Source of the DNA: Ophryocystis elektroscirrha | Lineage: Eukaryota > Apicomplexa > Conoidasida > Neogregarinorida > Ophryocystidae | Direction of reading: 5' to 3' | Length of the DNA: 54,752 nt | Assembly: GCA_030141585.1 (NCBI GenBank) | Contig: JAQIFP010000006.1 | Span: forward strand, 7,050-61,801 | Shown: positions 11,880-24,447 of the stretch, one piece after another | How the letters are laid out: the number at the start of each line of letters is the position of its first letter | How positions within the stretch are numbered: the stretch's first letter is position 1 | Translations under genes and position numbers: made by a program | The notes under the pieces: generated by a model | Told to the model about the DNA's origin: nothing | Databases searched by the model: none | Seen by the model: the letters and a program-made list of their open reading frames with translations, nothing else

Positions 11880-12374
11880 TTAATTATATTTGAGCAATAA
11901 GAGTTTATTTAATCTATCTTTAGGCTCCAAAAACTTCTTGAATTAATAGAATTCACTTTCGAATATAAAAATTATAAATATGTATTTTAGTCAAAACATC
12001 TAAGTTTTTTGCATCTTACTATCCATATAAAAAATCCTTCGTCATTCTTGAGAAAAGTCTCTGAATTGTGGGATTTTGAAGGAGTTTTGCTGATAACACA
12101 CTTCCACCAAACAACATCATTATCTGTATTAGTTCACTTTAAATATAGTAATAACTATACCGCTTTTTCCTTCATCAGCACTATTATCAGAATCTTCCAG
12201 AATCCACTAGTAATATTTTATCACTCAAATAATTACTCGAACATATATAGTTGTTCCAGGTTTAACTTTAGCAATACTATATAGCTGTTCTGATGCAAGA
12301 CTTAATTCTTCGTCAAGCTTTGATGAAATTACATTGGAGCACAGTTTTTGTTTTTTACAATATTTATCTACCAT
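11880..12374 (-). CDS. Small Trp-rich protein of unknown function (114 aa)
   Basis: Four exons on the minus strand: 12374-12237, 12206-12161, 12123-12020 and 11936-11880, 345 nt ending in TAA; introns are 30, 37 and 83 nt. After a helical N-terminus (KLDEELSLASEQLYSIAKVK) comes PGTTIYVRWILED, an acidic loop, NDVVWWKCVI, and EGFFIWIKFLEPKDRL, suggesting a small beta-rich fold of alternating aromatic strands, perhaps Tudor- or GYF-like (speculation). No cross-family signature is recognised. Its ATG lies 74 bp from the HRQ1 start on the opposite strand. Confidence 0.6.
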
Positions 12375-12448
12375 TCAGATTTTTTAACAGGCTTTGCGAT
12401 AAATATAATTACTTAGTATTCGTACAATATTTGTTTTCCTTAAATTAT
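12375..12448. promoter_or_regulatory. 74-bp divergent intergenic region, Trp-rich gene / HRQ1
   Basis: The ATG of the 114-residue gene (12374) and of HRQ1 (12449) point away from each other. Only 74 bp is available for both promoters. No motif shared with the other short divergent regions was evident by eye. Confidence 0.45.
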
Positions 12449-13776
12449 ATGTTGGATTCAAAAAAAATATATAAAACAATAATAAATGCTTATTATATTT
12501 TATTAAAACTCCAATCAAAGAACTTTACCGCAGATACACATAAAGGTGTATTACTTTCAAATGTATGTCAGTTAACTGAAAAATTATTAAACTCAAAATT
12601 AAAGGAAAATAATAACTCACAAAGTTCAGACATTAACACTGAAAACATACAAGTTTCTAGTACATTCGCTCTATCAAAGTAAGCATTTTTATGGCGTTCA
12701 TATAAAATACAATTAGTTGAGCAAATTGAATATAGAACATACATTTAAAAGATACTGATATATTAAATATATTTCAATTGCTAACTGGTATATTTATATA
12801 ATAATTTATTATATAATTTATTTTATAACTTATAAAATAATAGTTAGTAAATCCCGTATGTATAGTATTTTTATTATTATTATAATAATATAAATTAATT
12901 ATAAATAATATTTATATATGTATTATAAACATATGGAATATGTTATTTGAATATTGCAATTCATACATAGTGAATAAGGATATGTAAGTGTAATGACATT
13001 TGCCCCCTTAAATAATATATGATTGATATAATTTTTAGTATAAAAATCAAAATAGAGGAGCTTGCATCTATTTTACCTGACTATATTAAAATCCATGAAA
13101 GCGTGGCTTCAGCAAATTTTGACTTGGACACAACACCTAATGTACTTGAAAAACCAATTTTTTTTAAAATACTTCCTCCGGAAACAAAATCTAATAGAAA
13201 GAGGCAACGGAGAATGTTGAATGAAACAGATGTTGCATTTATATCAAGTCAAATAGATCATGTAGCTATATATACTGCAGATACTTAATGAAATAATTCC
13301 TTTATAATAATAAATTATAGGCCTTAAGTGCAAAGAATAATTTACAAACAGTTTTGAATCCAGTTGAAAGTAATTAATCACATTATAATGACTATTTAAG
13401 TTACACAGTCAATTTAGGTTCCAATTTATCTAAGGTAAAGTTAACGTTCAATGATAATAGCAGACTGAACTAATTGACAATAATGCAAAACTAGAGCCTT
13501 TAGTTCCTATTGAAAAAAAATTTGAATCATTTATACAAATATTAGAATACATTCAAAATAAAGTAAGATAATAAAAACTGCTATTGATGTGTAATTTTTA
13601 TATTTTTTCCTATAGAATGAATATAAAAATTGTTTCAAATCTATTAATACTATAAAAGAAAAGCCTTGTTTCAAAGTTCCGCTTGATATAAAGCTTCGTC
13701 AACCTTTATTAGAAACACTGAAGTACGAAAAAATACATTTAATAATTATCAATAAATGCCTTTATATAAATAAGCT

Positions 13777-13818
<42 letters not shown>

Positions 13819-16800
13819 TATATGTGTGTGTTTATATATAAGTGTTTTAAATAATAATAGAAATATGTAAATATTGTGAAATGTTAAGTTCCAAATTTGA
13901 GGATAATATAACATCATCTCCTGTGCTTTACCAGCACCAAGTAACTGCACTTAAAGCAGGGATTGAAAGAAACAATGATATCATTATGTGCACCTCTACG
14001 TCCAGTGGAAAATCACTGTATATTTTTGAATTAAATTATATTTTTGAAGCATCTATTATTCTGTGATGATAAATCGAATATTGGAAAATCATAACAAATG
14101 TGTACTATTGATGTTTCCTACAAAAGCTTTAGCACAAGTAATTCTTTATTTTCAGCTCACTAATTAAATTAACGTAAAGTTTTATTTATATCAATAATAA
14201 TAATATAATAATTATAATATAATAATAATTATTATAATATAATAATAATATATTGATAATAATATAATAATAGAATAATAAAAATAATATCATAATAATT
14301 TATTGATAATAATATAATAATAGAATAATAATAATAATATAATAATAGAATAATAATAATAATAATATAATAATAGAATAATAATAATAATAATAATAAT
14401 AATATAATAATAATAATAATATAATATAATATAATATAATATAATAATAATTATAATATAATATAATACACAGTATGTACTATTTATTCTAATAGAGCGA
14501 AATACTTTGAATTATTAAATGATATAAAGAAATAAATTATATAAATTTGGTTACATTTACAGTAGTCAGTTAATTACAATATTTAGGATCAATTTAGATC
14601 ATGGATTACTCTCAAAAAATTGATACCAAAAGATACTTTGTGTGACAAATGCAAATTGGAAGGCAATGTCACCTGTTCACTGGGTTCTTCATTTATTTAT
14701 GACGGGGATATTAGCTTTAAAGATAGAGCTTGCATTTCGAAAAGCGGAACTATTTTATTCACAAATCCTGACATCATACATGCTTCATTTCTTTCACAGT
14801 GCTCTAAGCAGTTTAAAAGATTTTGCAGTCAGTTATCTGTTCTCGTTATAGATGAAGCTCATTTTTACACAGGTCTTTTGTAAGGTTGTGTAAAATTTTA
14901 TAGGTATTTTCGGATCACAAGTTGCTCTAGTATTAAGAAGATTGTTTCGCTTGATTGAAACGTCTCAATTGCAATTATTTTATACTTCTGCTACAATTGG
15001 AAATCCAATTGAGCATTTTAAGCTACTTTTTGGGATTTTGCACTATGATGAAATAGATGGCATAAAGTTATCTGATGCAGACAGCTGTAATCGTTCAATC
15101 CAATTATGTGGTTGTTTTAGCTGTCCCTGGTAAAATGAAGAGGAAAGCATTGACCTGCATTTCACAGGATACTTCTTCTTTTGGTGAACAACAGTTTGTT
15201 ATATGGAGACCAACATTGGCCGAGGATACAGAGATTTCATCAGATGAGACTGAAATATCTTCATTATCAATTACCACTCCATCTTCTTCTAAGTTTGAGA
15301 GTTTTACTAAAACGTATAAATCCAATTTAATTGAATGTTCTTTAATAGTGTCAACTTTGGTAAAGTTGAAATTGCCTTCAAATCGGATTATAGGTTTGTA
15401 AAAACTACAAAGTTATAATATTTTGCAATACCCGAATAGTTGTTGAGCTTATTTATTCATATACACTAAATATTTTGAAAACATGGGGAAAAACTCATCT
15501 ATTGCCACAAATAATAGCTTATCGTGCAGGCTATTCTGCTGAAAAAAGACGATTTCTAGAAAAGCAAATGTTTCAAGGAGACGTCAGCGCAATTATATGG
15601 TAATCTCATAATTTTGATATCAGATAAGATATAATCAATTTACTCAGCTAATAAATCATTTAATAACGCCTAATTGTGTTATAAATTACGTATTGAATAT
15701 ATATATATATATATATGAAACATTGACAATTGCGTATATCTTGAATAAGCTAAAACCTCTAAACCCTAAACCTCTAACATTATTGAAATGGTTTAATATT
15801 GAGCATATGTTATCAGTACAAATGCTTTGGAACTTGGAATTGATATAAAGTCTTTGGATGTGGCTATACTTGTTGGATATCCTGGTTCAACTGTTTCACT
15901 AAAACAACAAATAGGAAGGATTGGTCGTGCTGGAAAAAAGAGCTTAGCCATTTTAATGGTTACCAATTCTGGTTATGATGAATATATTTATAACCAACAA
16001 GAGAAACTTCTTACTGTGTACTTTTATATTCATTATGAAACGAATAATAGGCCTCCTGAACATGCAACGCTAGATCCTCAAAATATTTATTTATTAGCTC
16101 GACATATTGTGTGTTCAGCTTCAGAAAGCAAGCTTAACTTCACACTCGATGGTAACTGTTAATTATAAATTGTTATATATTAATTAGATTTATTATTTTT
16201 ATCATCAAAGACAAACTCAGATGAACAGCTGTTACAATTAATACTATTACTTGAAGAATCTCAAAGTCTTATACGGTGCTGGAGTACCAACCATTTATCA
16301 GTTTTTTAGGGTGAATTCAAGAAATCCTTATGAATGGAAATTTGGAACAGCTTCTGTTTCTGATGAACAACTTGAGTTCCCCAAAATAATGAATTCAACA
16401 CTTTCAGAAAAAGTTAAAAGAGCAATAATGTTTGATTCCGTCAATTTTAGTAAAATAACAATAACTACTCGACCACATAAGTTTTTATCTTTAAGATCTA
16501 TAGATAAGAGGAAGTTTCATGTGCTGTTGCCAAAATTAGAACTTCATAAAGTTCCTAATATATCGCAAAAAGTGATATTTTGATGCGTAAATAAAATGAT
16601 TAGATTGAAGTGTCATCAGTGAGTGCAAGCAATTCCATTAAGCCATCTATTCAAAACACCTTCATAGTAAGTTTGCACTTGTCATTTTATTTTTATGTGA
16701 GAACTTAAACTTATACGATAAATATAGTGATTTAACATCAACACTACTTAAAGATAATATTCATAAATCAAATTTTGCTTTATTTAATGAAAATATGACA

Positions 16801-17811
16801 TTTATAAAAATTGTAATTATTTGTATATAAATAATATTAAGTAGACGGGTTTTACGTTTCATAAATAATTTATTAAATGGGGCTTTATCTATAATTTGTG
16901 ATATTTATTAAACATATTTGAATAACAACAGCAGAAAAAAAAATTTTACTCAATATAGTACTGTAGTTAAAGCTTTTCTATACATCCTTCCATAGGAAAT
17001 TGATAATATCGAATACAAAAAAGCTTTTTTTACATTGTACCCGGGAGCCATATACCAAAATCAAGGATACGAATTTATGGTACAAGATTTTGATTACACT
17101 GGGATCAATGTTACTGTATTACCAATAAAGGTGATTGATATAATGCTAAAATACTAAGACAGAATTCTCATTATTACACTAAAATAAATGATATCACGAC
17201 AGTGTCAACTATTTCGAAATCCCACTTTGAGAGTTATCCTTTCAAAACATTATTAAGCTATGGCCCTGTTGTGGTAAAAAATCAAACCATGCGATAGTGC
17301 TTAATAGGTAACTACAGGATTTTTAGGATATAGAAAAATTGAGAAAAAAACTCAGAAACTTATAGAAATGTTACCTTTAAAACTACCAACAGTAACAACT
17401 CATACAATTGGTCTTTGGATTGAGAATCAAGAAAATGACTATGAATGTCTTCATGCAGTTTCTCATTTGATTCACTCTGTGAGCGTCTCTTTGATTATGT
17501 GCTCTCCCACTGATGTCTTATGCTATTGTATTAACGAAAATGAAGCTTCCAATAAGCGAAATAACGCATTAATCTACGAAACTAGTATTGGCTCTGTCGG
17601 TATAGTCGAGAAAATTTACTCTATGGTACAACCCTGCTTCGATAGATTTAATTTGTAGAGAAATACGCTAATGAAAAACATGCTAGACAGGATTGTTAAT
17701 TGCGAATGTAATTTCGGTTGTTTTCAATGCGTATATAACTTTCAGTGTACTGAATATAATAAAGTTATAAGTAAAACTAAAGCAAAGGATTATTTGCTGA
17801 AAATGTTTTAA
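12449..17811 (+). CDS. HRQ1: HRQ1-type RecQ4-like DNA helicase with C-terminal DUF1998/MZB zinc region
   Basis: Many exons, beginning 12449-12678 and 13039-13261, ending TAA at 17809-17811. The order of motifs is that of Hrq1/YprA (MrfA) helicases: a long N-terminal region, the Q-motif-like PVLYQHQVTALKAGIERNND, motif I TSTSSGKSL (13998-14025), motif Ia FPTKALAQ (14116), motif II LVIDEAHFY (14845-14872), motif III FYTSATIGNP, motif IV region, TNALELGIDIKSLD (15819), and motif VI QQIGRIGRAGK (15906-15940). Near the end NCECNFGCFQCVYNFQC (17697-17750) is the four-Cys MZB zinc motif. Hrq1 enzymes are 3'-5' ATP-dependent helicases used in crosslink repair and telomere maintenance in fungi and plants. 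Introns range from about 30 nt to several hundred; long ones hold AT repeats. I did not fix every exon boundary (about 16600-17360 is the least certain). Confidence 0.87.
13781..13815. repeat. (TA)n microsatellite in an HRQ1 intron
   Basis: About 35 bp of uninterrupted TA dinucleotide, in the intron between the exon ending PLLETLK and the helicase motif I exon that starts after the acceptor near 13886. Confidence 0.9.
14200..14470. repeat. (ATA)n/(AATA)n low-complexity tract in an HRQ1 intron
   Basis: About 270 bp made almost only of A and T in ATA, AATA and TAATAATA units, with longer duplicated blocks such as GATAATAATATAATAATAGA. It lies between the exon with motif Ia (FPTKALAQ) and the exon starting near 14587. 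Confidence 0.85.
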
Positions 17812-17960
17812 GTATTATAAATAAAAAAAAAAGAAATAACATGTTTGTATCTCTTTCCTTGCCTTCAACTTTATCACATATAATGCAGTCAACTAAAGTT
17901 CTATTACTAGCTTAATAAGTTCATAAGCATTAAGTAACAGAAACAATCCGGCATACTTCA

Positions 17961-19241
17961 ATGCCTCCAGCAAATGCTAAGAAACAAGATAAAGCTCAAG
18001 CTAAAGCTTTGGAAAAGCAAAAACAAAAAATAGCTGAAGATAAAACATTTGGTTTAAAAAACAAAAACAAATCTAAAGCAGTACAAAAGTAATAATATTG
18101 TGATTTTAAAACATTCTTTATTTATAATGGTCCACATAATATTAAATTTTGAATACAGATTAAAATATTATTTTGTAGCTTTGCCATAGTTTAAAACTAA
18201 TTACATTTTGAAGCTAATTCAATTTCTTTATAAAATTTGAATTCTTTTTATGAAATTTAGATTTAGGGAAATTATTGTTAATTTTTTGTAATTATTTTTT
18301 CAATTAATTAATTTTGATAAAATTTTTGCAATTTGTTATTTATAAAAAATAATTGATAGAATAAGGTTTAAAGTTATTAATAACATATAACAAAATATTT
18401 ATAAAATGTGCAACAAATATTTTCCGTTATATGTAAATGTATAAAATTATGTATATTTAGTGAATCCACTAGATAGCTTACTATACATACCATTGATTAA
18501 ATTGATTTTTTAAATCTGAATATTTAGATAATTGTACGAAATTGTAACGTTTTATGCAATACAAATGAAAAGTTAGAATACTTGTAGTTGCTCTATATAA
18601 GTTTATTTTCAATTGAATTGAAAATATAATTACTCAAATATGATATCGGTTGATATAGTTTTTAATATAGGTTCATAAAGAGCGTTCAAAATAGTGTTAA
18701 AGGGCAGCATAATGTAAGCGAGCAGAAACAAACCGCTGTTGAGAAACAAAAAAAAGAAGAGAAGAAAAAGCAGCTACAAGAAGCTGCTTTACTTAGCGCT
18801 TTATTTAAAGGTTCAGAAGAATCTAAACGTGCAGCAGCAAAACAGAATCCAGAATCTATCAAAGAAACTCAAAAAATTGACATTTATGTAGACCAAAGAA
18901 GTAAACAAAGTAATGACATAGGAAAGTTTCAATTAAAATGTAGGTGAGACGATGGCTGATTGGGATGAAGCTAAGCTGGAGGCAGTCATTAAAGAAAAAC
19001 ATGGGCAGTCCAGAGCTAATCCTACAGACATAGTTTGCAGATTTTTTATTGAAGCAGTAGAAAAAGGTCAATATGGATGGTTCTGGAAATGTCCTAATGG
19101 AGGGAACAATTGTAAATACCGTCATTGCCTTCCTCAAGGTAAAATACTACCAATTATACTAATAACTATACTTTTAATTATATTATTTAATAAATGGTTA
19201 ATAAAATTTTATACATTTTCGAATTATATTCATACTATCAC

Positions 19242-19273
<32 letters not shown>

Positions 19274-19308
19274 GTAAATTTTAATATAGCTATATTATTA
19301 TATACAAG

Positions 19309-19356
<48 letters not shown>

Positions 19357-19864
19357 GATATTATTATTAATATTATCAATATGCTTATAAATAAACTATT
19401 TGTAGGATATGTGTTCAAATCTAAAAAAGTTGACCTTGCCCCTCAAAATGAAGAATCTTTAGAAAATATTATAGATCGAGAACGTGCACAATTATCCTCA
19501 TCAGGAACAAAAATAACTCTTGAGACATTCCAAGCATGGTACGTTATTATTTACGTGACTTCTGGTATATAGGAAGAAGAAAAGAGAATTTGCTAAAACT
19601 AGTGATATCATGTCTCGTGGCGAAGCAAAAAAAGCTTTATCTGGAAAAGACTTATTTACATTTGATAAAAGTCTATTTATTGATGATGCCGCAGCAGCAT
19701 CAGAAGACGACTATAAAGAGGAAGAAGGTTATTGGGATTCAGTTATAAATGAAAATCAAGCAACCTTAAATAAAGCTAATGAAGAATCTGATGTTCATTC
19801 TATAGAAAAGCCTCAATATTCAAACAGTGGGAAAAAAGATGACATTGCAACAGAGTCTTCATAA
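17961..19864 (+). CDS. ZC3H15: ZC3H15/DFRP1 (Tma46) homologue, DRG1-binding translation factor (328 aa)
   Basis: Five exons, 17961-18088, 18671-18909, 18944-19138, 19406-19538 and 19573-19864, total 987 nt ending in TAA. The start [11 protein letters not shown] and the motif [14 protein letters not shown] are the signature N-terminus of DFRP1, which stabilises the DRG1 GTPase on ribosomes. Next come a Lys/Glu helix, [20 protein letters not shown], the second CCCH finger ([20 protein letters not shown] ... NCKYRH) and the DFRP domain ([28 protein letters not shown]). Odd point: the first CCCH finger of other DFRP1 proteins is missing; its place is taken by [18 protein letters not shown]. The acidic tail is present. 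Intron 1 is 582 nt; two others are 34 nt. The 267-nt intron 3 holds microsatellites. Confidence 0.92.
19240..19365. repeat. (TA)n and (TTA)n microsatellites in ZC3H15 intron 3
   Basis: A TA tract around 19240-19273 is followed by about 17 TTA/ATT trinucleotides at 19310-19360, all inside the intron between the zinc-finger exon and the DFRP-domain exon. Confidence 0.85.
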
Positions 19865-19973
19865 ATTTCCCTTATTTTTTTCGTTAACCATTTATTTTGC
19901 CCATTTTTTCTTAGTTTTTAATGAACATAGAAAGCTAAAAAAAAAAAACCAGTATCTATTTTATATAATAAAA

Positions 19974-21112
19974 TTATACGTTAGCTCTAGTTTGTCTTTC
20001 AAATCTTTGTGCAAGATCTTCCATAATTGGGACACGGATACCTTTCTGTTTTGGTAAAGTAATCCAAAATTTCTCGCTTGATCCAATGACGAATACGTTT
20101 GAAACAAGAGTTGCAAATACATTTTTACGGGCATCACGTATTTGAACTATTTCGTGTGAACCTGGATGTTTCTCACGGTGAATAATCGTTCCGACACGGC
20201 CAATACTGTGTCCTCCAGTAACCATAACTTTTTGGCCAACGTCAAACTTTAAAATGTCTAAAATTTTTCCCGTTTCAATGTCTACACGGACGGTATCATT
20301 AACTTTGACATCTGGTTGAATAAATCTAATAGTTCTTCCATCATGGGTTGTTGCATAAGGAATTCCTCTCAATCCAACTGCTATTTTCTTAACACGGCAT
20401 AGTTTATACTAAAAAAAAAAAAAAAAAATTTTAAATAGCACAATTATATCTAATTTTTACAGTGCTTTATTACATTATGTATATAGCAGATACATAATAT
20501 ACATAAAATTTAGAAATACGTAAAAGTTTAAATTTACATTGACTATAAACTTACTGAAGCTTCTTCTGCACTGATAGTGTGAGGAACAAATCTTCCTTTA
20601 ACGTCGTATAATAAGCGGAAATAACTGTTTGTTTTTTCAATGTAAATCACGTCTTGAAACCCGCAAGGGAAAAACATATCAGTACGAATCTTTCCATCTA
20701 CACGAATTAAACGCTTTTTCGCAATCATTTTTGCTTCATCATATGACAAAGCGTATTTGAGTAAATTTCTTATTAATATAATTATTGGTAAACATTCGCG
20801 AATCTTGTGTGGACCACTTGAAGGATGAGGAGCGTAAATACCACCTAGTTTAGATAAATACCAATTCTTGGGAGCCGCTAAGCGTTTAATGTGTTTTTTT
20901 GGACCGCGAGACTAACATTAAAAAAAAAATATCTTATAAAATATTATTTTGAATATTTATTTGATATTATAAAAATATAGATACATTTTAATGAGTATAA
21001 TATTTTTCTAACTATTGTACTTTTTAATTATTCAATTTTATTCATAAGTAATACAGGAACTTTAAAAATTCATTTAAACGTAAAATATGTAGTTTAAGCA
21101 GTAAATTACCAT
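19974..21112 (-). CDS. RPS4: 40S ribosomal protein eS4 (264 aa)
   Basis: Minus-strand exons: 21112-21110 (just the ATG), 20911-20555 and 20408-19974; 795 nt, 264 residues, matching the 263-264 of other eukaryotes. The second exon starts [19 protein letters not shown] and contains [17 protein letters not shown], typical of the eS4 N-terminus. The rest has the S4-like segment ([13 protein letters not shown]), the KOW region and the ending [20 protein letters not shown]. eS4 is an essential component of the small-subunit body. An intron of about 200 nt directly after the start codon is common in ribosomal protein genes. The gene is convergent with ZC3H15 (109 bp between stops). Confidence 0.96.
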
Positions 21113-21562
21113 GTTTGTACAACTTTTAGCTCCTGATTTAAATCACTACAGATTTATTATGTTAAACCTGGATCATTGGGTCGGGACAGTACACAACAAT
21201 TTTAGTTTAACTATTCATTAATACTTGATAAAATCCTTCAAAAATGTTATTCTAGTTTAGGTTTATACATAACTATTCACGCAATCTTTAGTATACACAG
21301 AAATATACTCTTTTGTTAGTATCAAAATACTTATGCATACTTTTACTATAATATTGATATATCTCACTGCCAATATGTTATTAATTTAATTTAAAAATGT
21401 ATATATCTCAATTTTGCTACACTTAAATAAGGCAAAAAGTGTTAGATTCTAATTATAATTGTTACTTTATTTGAATAAAGCTTACAAAAAAAGTTACTGC
21501 AAAAAATAATTTAATCAAATTCTACATATAAATCAATAATTCCAAAATTTTTACTCAACAAA
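21113..21562. other. Intergenic stretch with no gene seen
   Basis: Between the eS4 start and the TSR1 stop. Both genes run leftward, so this holds the TSR1 3' UTR and the eS4 promoter. No tRNA, open frame or repeat recognised. Confidence 0.5.
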
Positions 21563-24305
21563 TTATTGTTCTGGTTCATTTATTGCTTGAGGAAACCACT
21601 TTGGAAACACTCTTTTGTATAATGGCATACAAACCTATAAGTTATGTGAAGATATAATTTTTAATTACCGTATCAGCTTGACTAAGAGGGTTGTCGAATA
21701 AGCATTTCATATAACCATGCGTACCCAAGCTTTTTTTTATATTTCCTTTACATCCCTTCTTCGTAAATAAATCTACGGGTTGGAACCAGCGTACATCATC
21801 AGCGTTGAAAAACATAAATCTTATAATTGCTTTAGTTTTGTGGATTCTAAAAGGATAACCCGTTAGTAAAATTCGTTTTATGATAAGTCTGTTGGGACCA
21901 CTAAATAAGACACTTCCCCATCCTATCATTCTAAGCTGGGTAGTTTCAGGTTTTGAGGGGACAAACATTATTATGGAAGTAGGGGTTGCTATAGTAGGAC
22001 AATACAAAGATGCAGCCACACATGCATGTGGGTGCAAAAATCGCTCATATCGCCACTTATGCTTAGGGTTAACGGACTTATCATAACCGCTAGAGAATGA
22101 AGGACATCCCATGAACCTTCTGAAACCGCAATGAAAATAAGCAGTACATTTTGAAGGAGTAGATTCGGTAACTAAGTCATATGCAGTTAATTGGAAATGC
22201 ATTATAGTAGGTTTGCCTTCATGTGGTAACAGTGAACTTAATATGATGTAGGAATTAGTTTTCAAATAGGTTTTCATTTCTTCTGCTTTCTTTTCACCAA
22301 TTGAAATTATAATTTTAATATATTTATTCTTTATGTTATCTTTAACAGTTTCCAAATAAATTTTCTTTCCTGCTTCAATAGTGCCCTGATTATCATTAAA
22401 TAAATAAATTGTGTTCAAATTGTATAATATTTAATTTTTAATGCACTTACATTATATGAGTTGAAGCTAACAATCTTTGAATAATGAGGTGGCAAAGATT
22501 CAAGAGGATTCCAGAAAGAATTTTTGAAAGATCTTAAGCCTCGATATTTAGCAAAACTAACGCATTATACAGTAAACCTTTACATACCGTGTTTTTGCAA
22601 GTTGATCTACAGGAGTATCCACTTCATCAGGATACTCTAAATCTTCCTTGCTTCTTTCAACCATATCTATTCGTTTTTTCGCTCTATTCTTGAGTATGTA
22701 TATGGACATTTTATTACTCATTTATTTTATCGTTCTCAATTTTGTCAAATTCTTTATCATTATCAAAATCATCTTCCTCCATATCGCTTTCGTCAATTTC
22801 ATTACTATCCATAGTATTCTCCTCGTTCATACGAAAGTCTTCATTAACTGATTCTGCGTTCTAAAAAAAAAATCCTAAGTTTTTTAAAGTACCAAATATT
22901 TATATTAAAGTTATGCATACATCATATATAATTTAACATACCGTTTCGTCAATAGTATCTTTTTCGTCAATATCACAGTTCAAATCATCATCTAAAATTT
23001 TTTTGATGTTAAATTGGGTGTACCTTCCTCTTGCATATAATCATTTTTGGATTCAATGAGAGTCTCAGTAATTTTATTCTAAAATAAAATAGTTAATAAT
23101 AGTATAAATCAATGGCTTTATTTTAGATATAGTGTGCTCTAACTTACCGGATTTAAAGGATCTGGTACCAAGTATAATTCATCTGCATCAAAATCTCCAA
23201 ATCCCGTAATATGTAATGAGTATCTATTGATATTTGCTTATATAAAGCATTATCTTACTTTGTTGTGAAACCTATACCATGAGAATAACCAGTTACAATT
23301 AACTTGTTAGATTCAAACACAACTTCATCGGATATCAAATAACCTCTGTATGCTCTCCAGTTTATTGATTTTATAGATGAATTTCCAAGTGCTCTTATTA
23401 AAGGTTGTAAGTTGTTGAAAGATGCTAAGGTAAAAAACTTTCTGAAAAGATAATTTATTAATGAAATCGCTTGTCAACTAATTGATGTAAATATATAACT
23501 CAATTACAAAAATATTAATAAGTAAAATAAAATGTGTTAGGTTGTCGCAACACTATGTATGAATAACTTACGGTTCATCACTTATTTCTGACTCAAAATA
23601 TCTCTGTACTAGATTTCGACGTTGCCGCTTAACTTTGTCATCCATTGATCTGTATTCATCGTTGCAAAGCATGGCACCCATGGTTGTTGGCAAACCTTGA
23701 AGCTTTATTGCTGATAAAATCTTGTAACCAATGCTGTCGTAAGACGGATCTTCAATGCTTGCTTCATGTGAAAAACAACAAACTAAAATATTACATATCT
23801 TTAAAGCATCTAAAACATAATCAATAACTGGTTGGGGTAAACCGTCCTCTAGATTTAACGGTTCAGAGTTGTTATTTTGTATTTCATCGATTAAATCATA
23901 CGGATTCAAATCTATTATGGTGATTGATTGTTTAGAACTGTGTTCAATTGACGTTGACTGAGCCCATTTAGGCAATAATGTTGTAATAGGTTTTCCAGGA
24001 CTTAAACTATCAGCATTTATCTGGGCTGAACTATTTGAATTGATAAATCTTATTAAATCACATTTTAAACTGTAAGTATTTATTCCTTTCTTAAAGGGTA
24101 GTAATACAACCACTCTAGGACTTTCAAGAGTTTTAACTTTTTTATTCTTTTCCAATAATTTATGCTTCTTTAATCTCCTCTCTTCTGTATGACTCAAATT
24201 TTTTTTTAAAGGCTTAACTGCCAAAACAACGTTTCCTGTATTCGATCTGGGTTTTTTACGTTTATCATGAGGCTTATTTAGTTGTTTTGCTTTCTGAGGA
24301 GGCAT
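21563..24305 (-). CDS. TSR1: Ribosome biogenesis protein TSR1
   Basis: The minus-strand gene starts MPPQKAKQLNKPHDKRKK at 24305 (exon 1 24305-23572) and ends KRVFPKWFPQAINEPEQ at 21563. The C-terminal half is unmistakable: YRGLRSFKNSFWNPLESLPP (22495-22560), a Cys/Gly-Phe-Arg-Arg-Phe element (AYFHCGFRRFMGCPSFSSG), IIKRILLTGYPFRIHKTKAI, FMFFNADDVRWFQPVDL and SLGTHGYMKC, all conserved in Tsr1/Bms1, with the Tsr1-type ending. The middle has acidic exons (DESDMEEDDFDNDKEFDK) followed by EYPDEVDTP. TSR1 is a GTPase-like but inactive factor on cytoplasmic pre-40S particles. The N-terminal domain is the most divergent part. At least seven exons; one intron near 22700 is 29 nt. Confidence 0.94.
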
Positions 24306-24447
24306 TTTTTCTAAGGACTCAGCTTAATGAACCTGCGTCCGTAAATACATACTATACGCACATAAAGTTTGTAAATTTTTTTTTAATGTAAAAATATATC
24401 TAAAAAAATAACTAAACACGATTAATTACGTAGACAAGTTATAAATG

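Noticed and set aside
12009..12284. Plus-strand 91-codon frame
   Set aside because: Shadow of the minus-strand Trp-rich gene, whose exons splice in phase to a 114-residue protein.
21880..22086. Plus-strand 68-codon frame
   Set aside because: Antisense to the conserved C-terminal half of TSR1.
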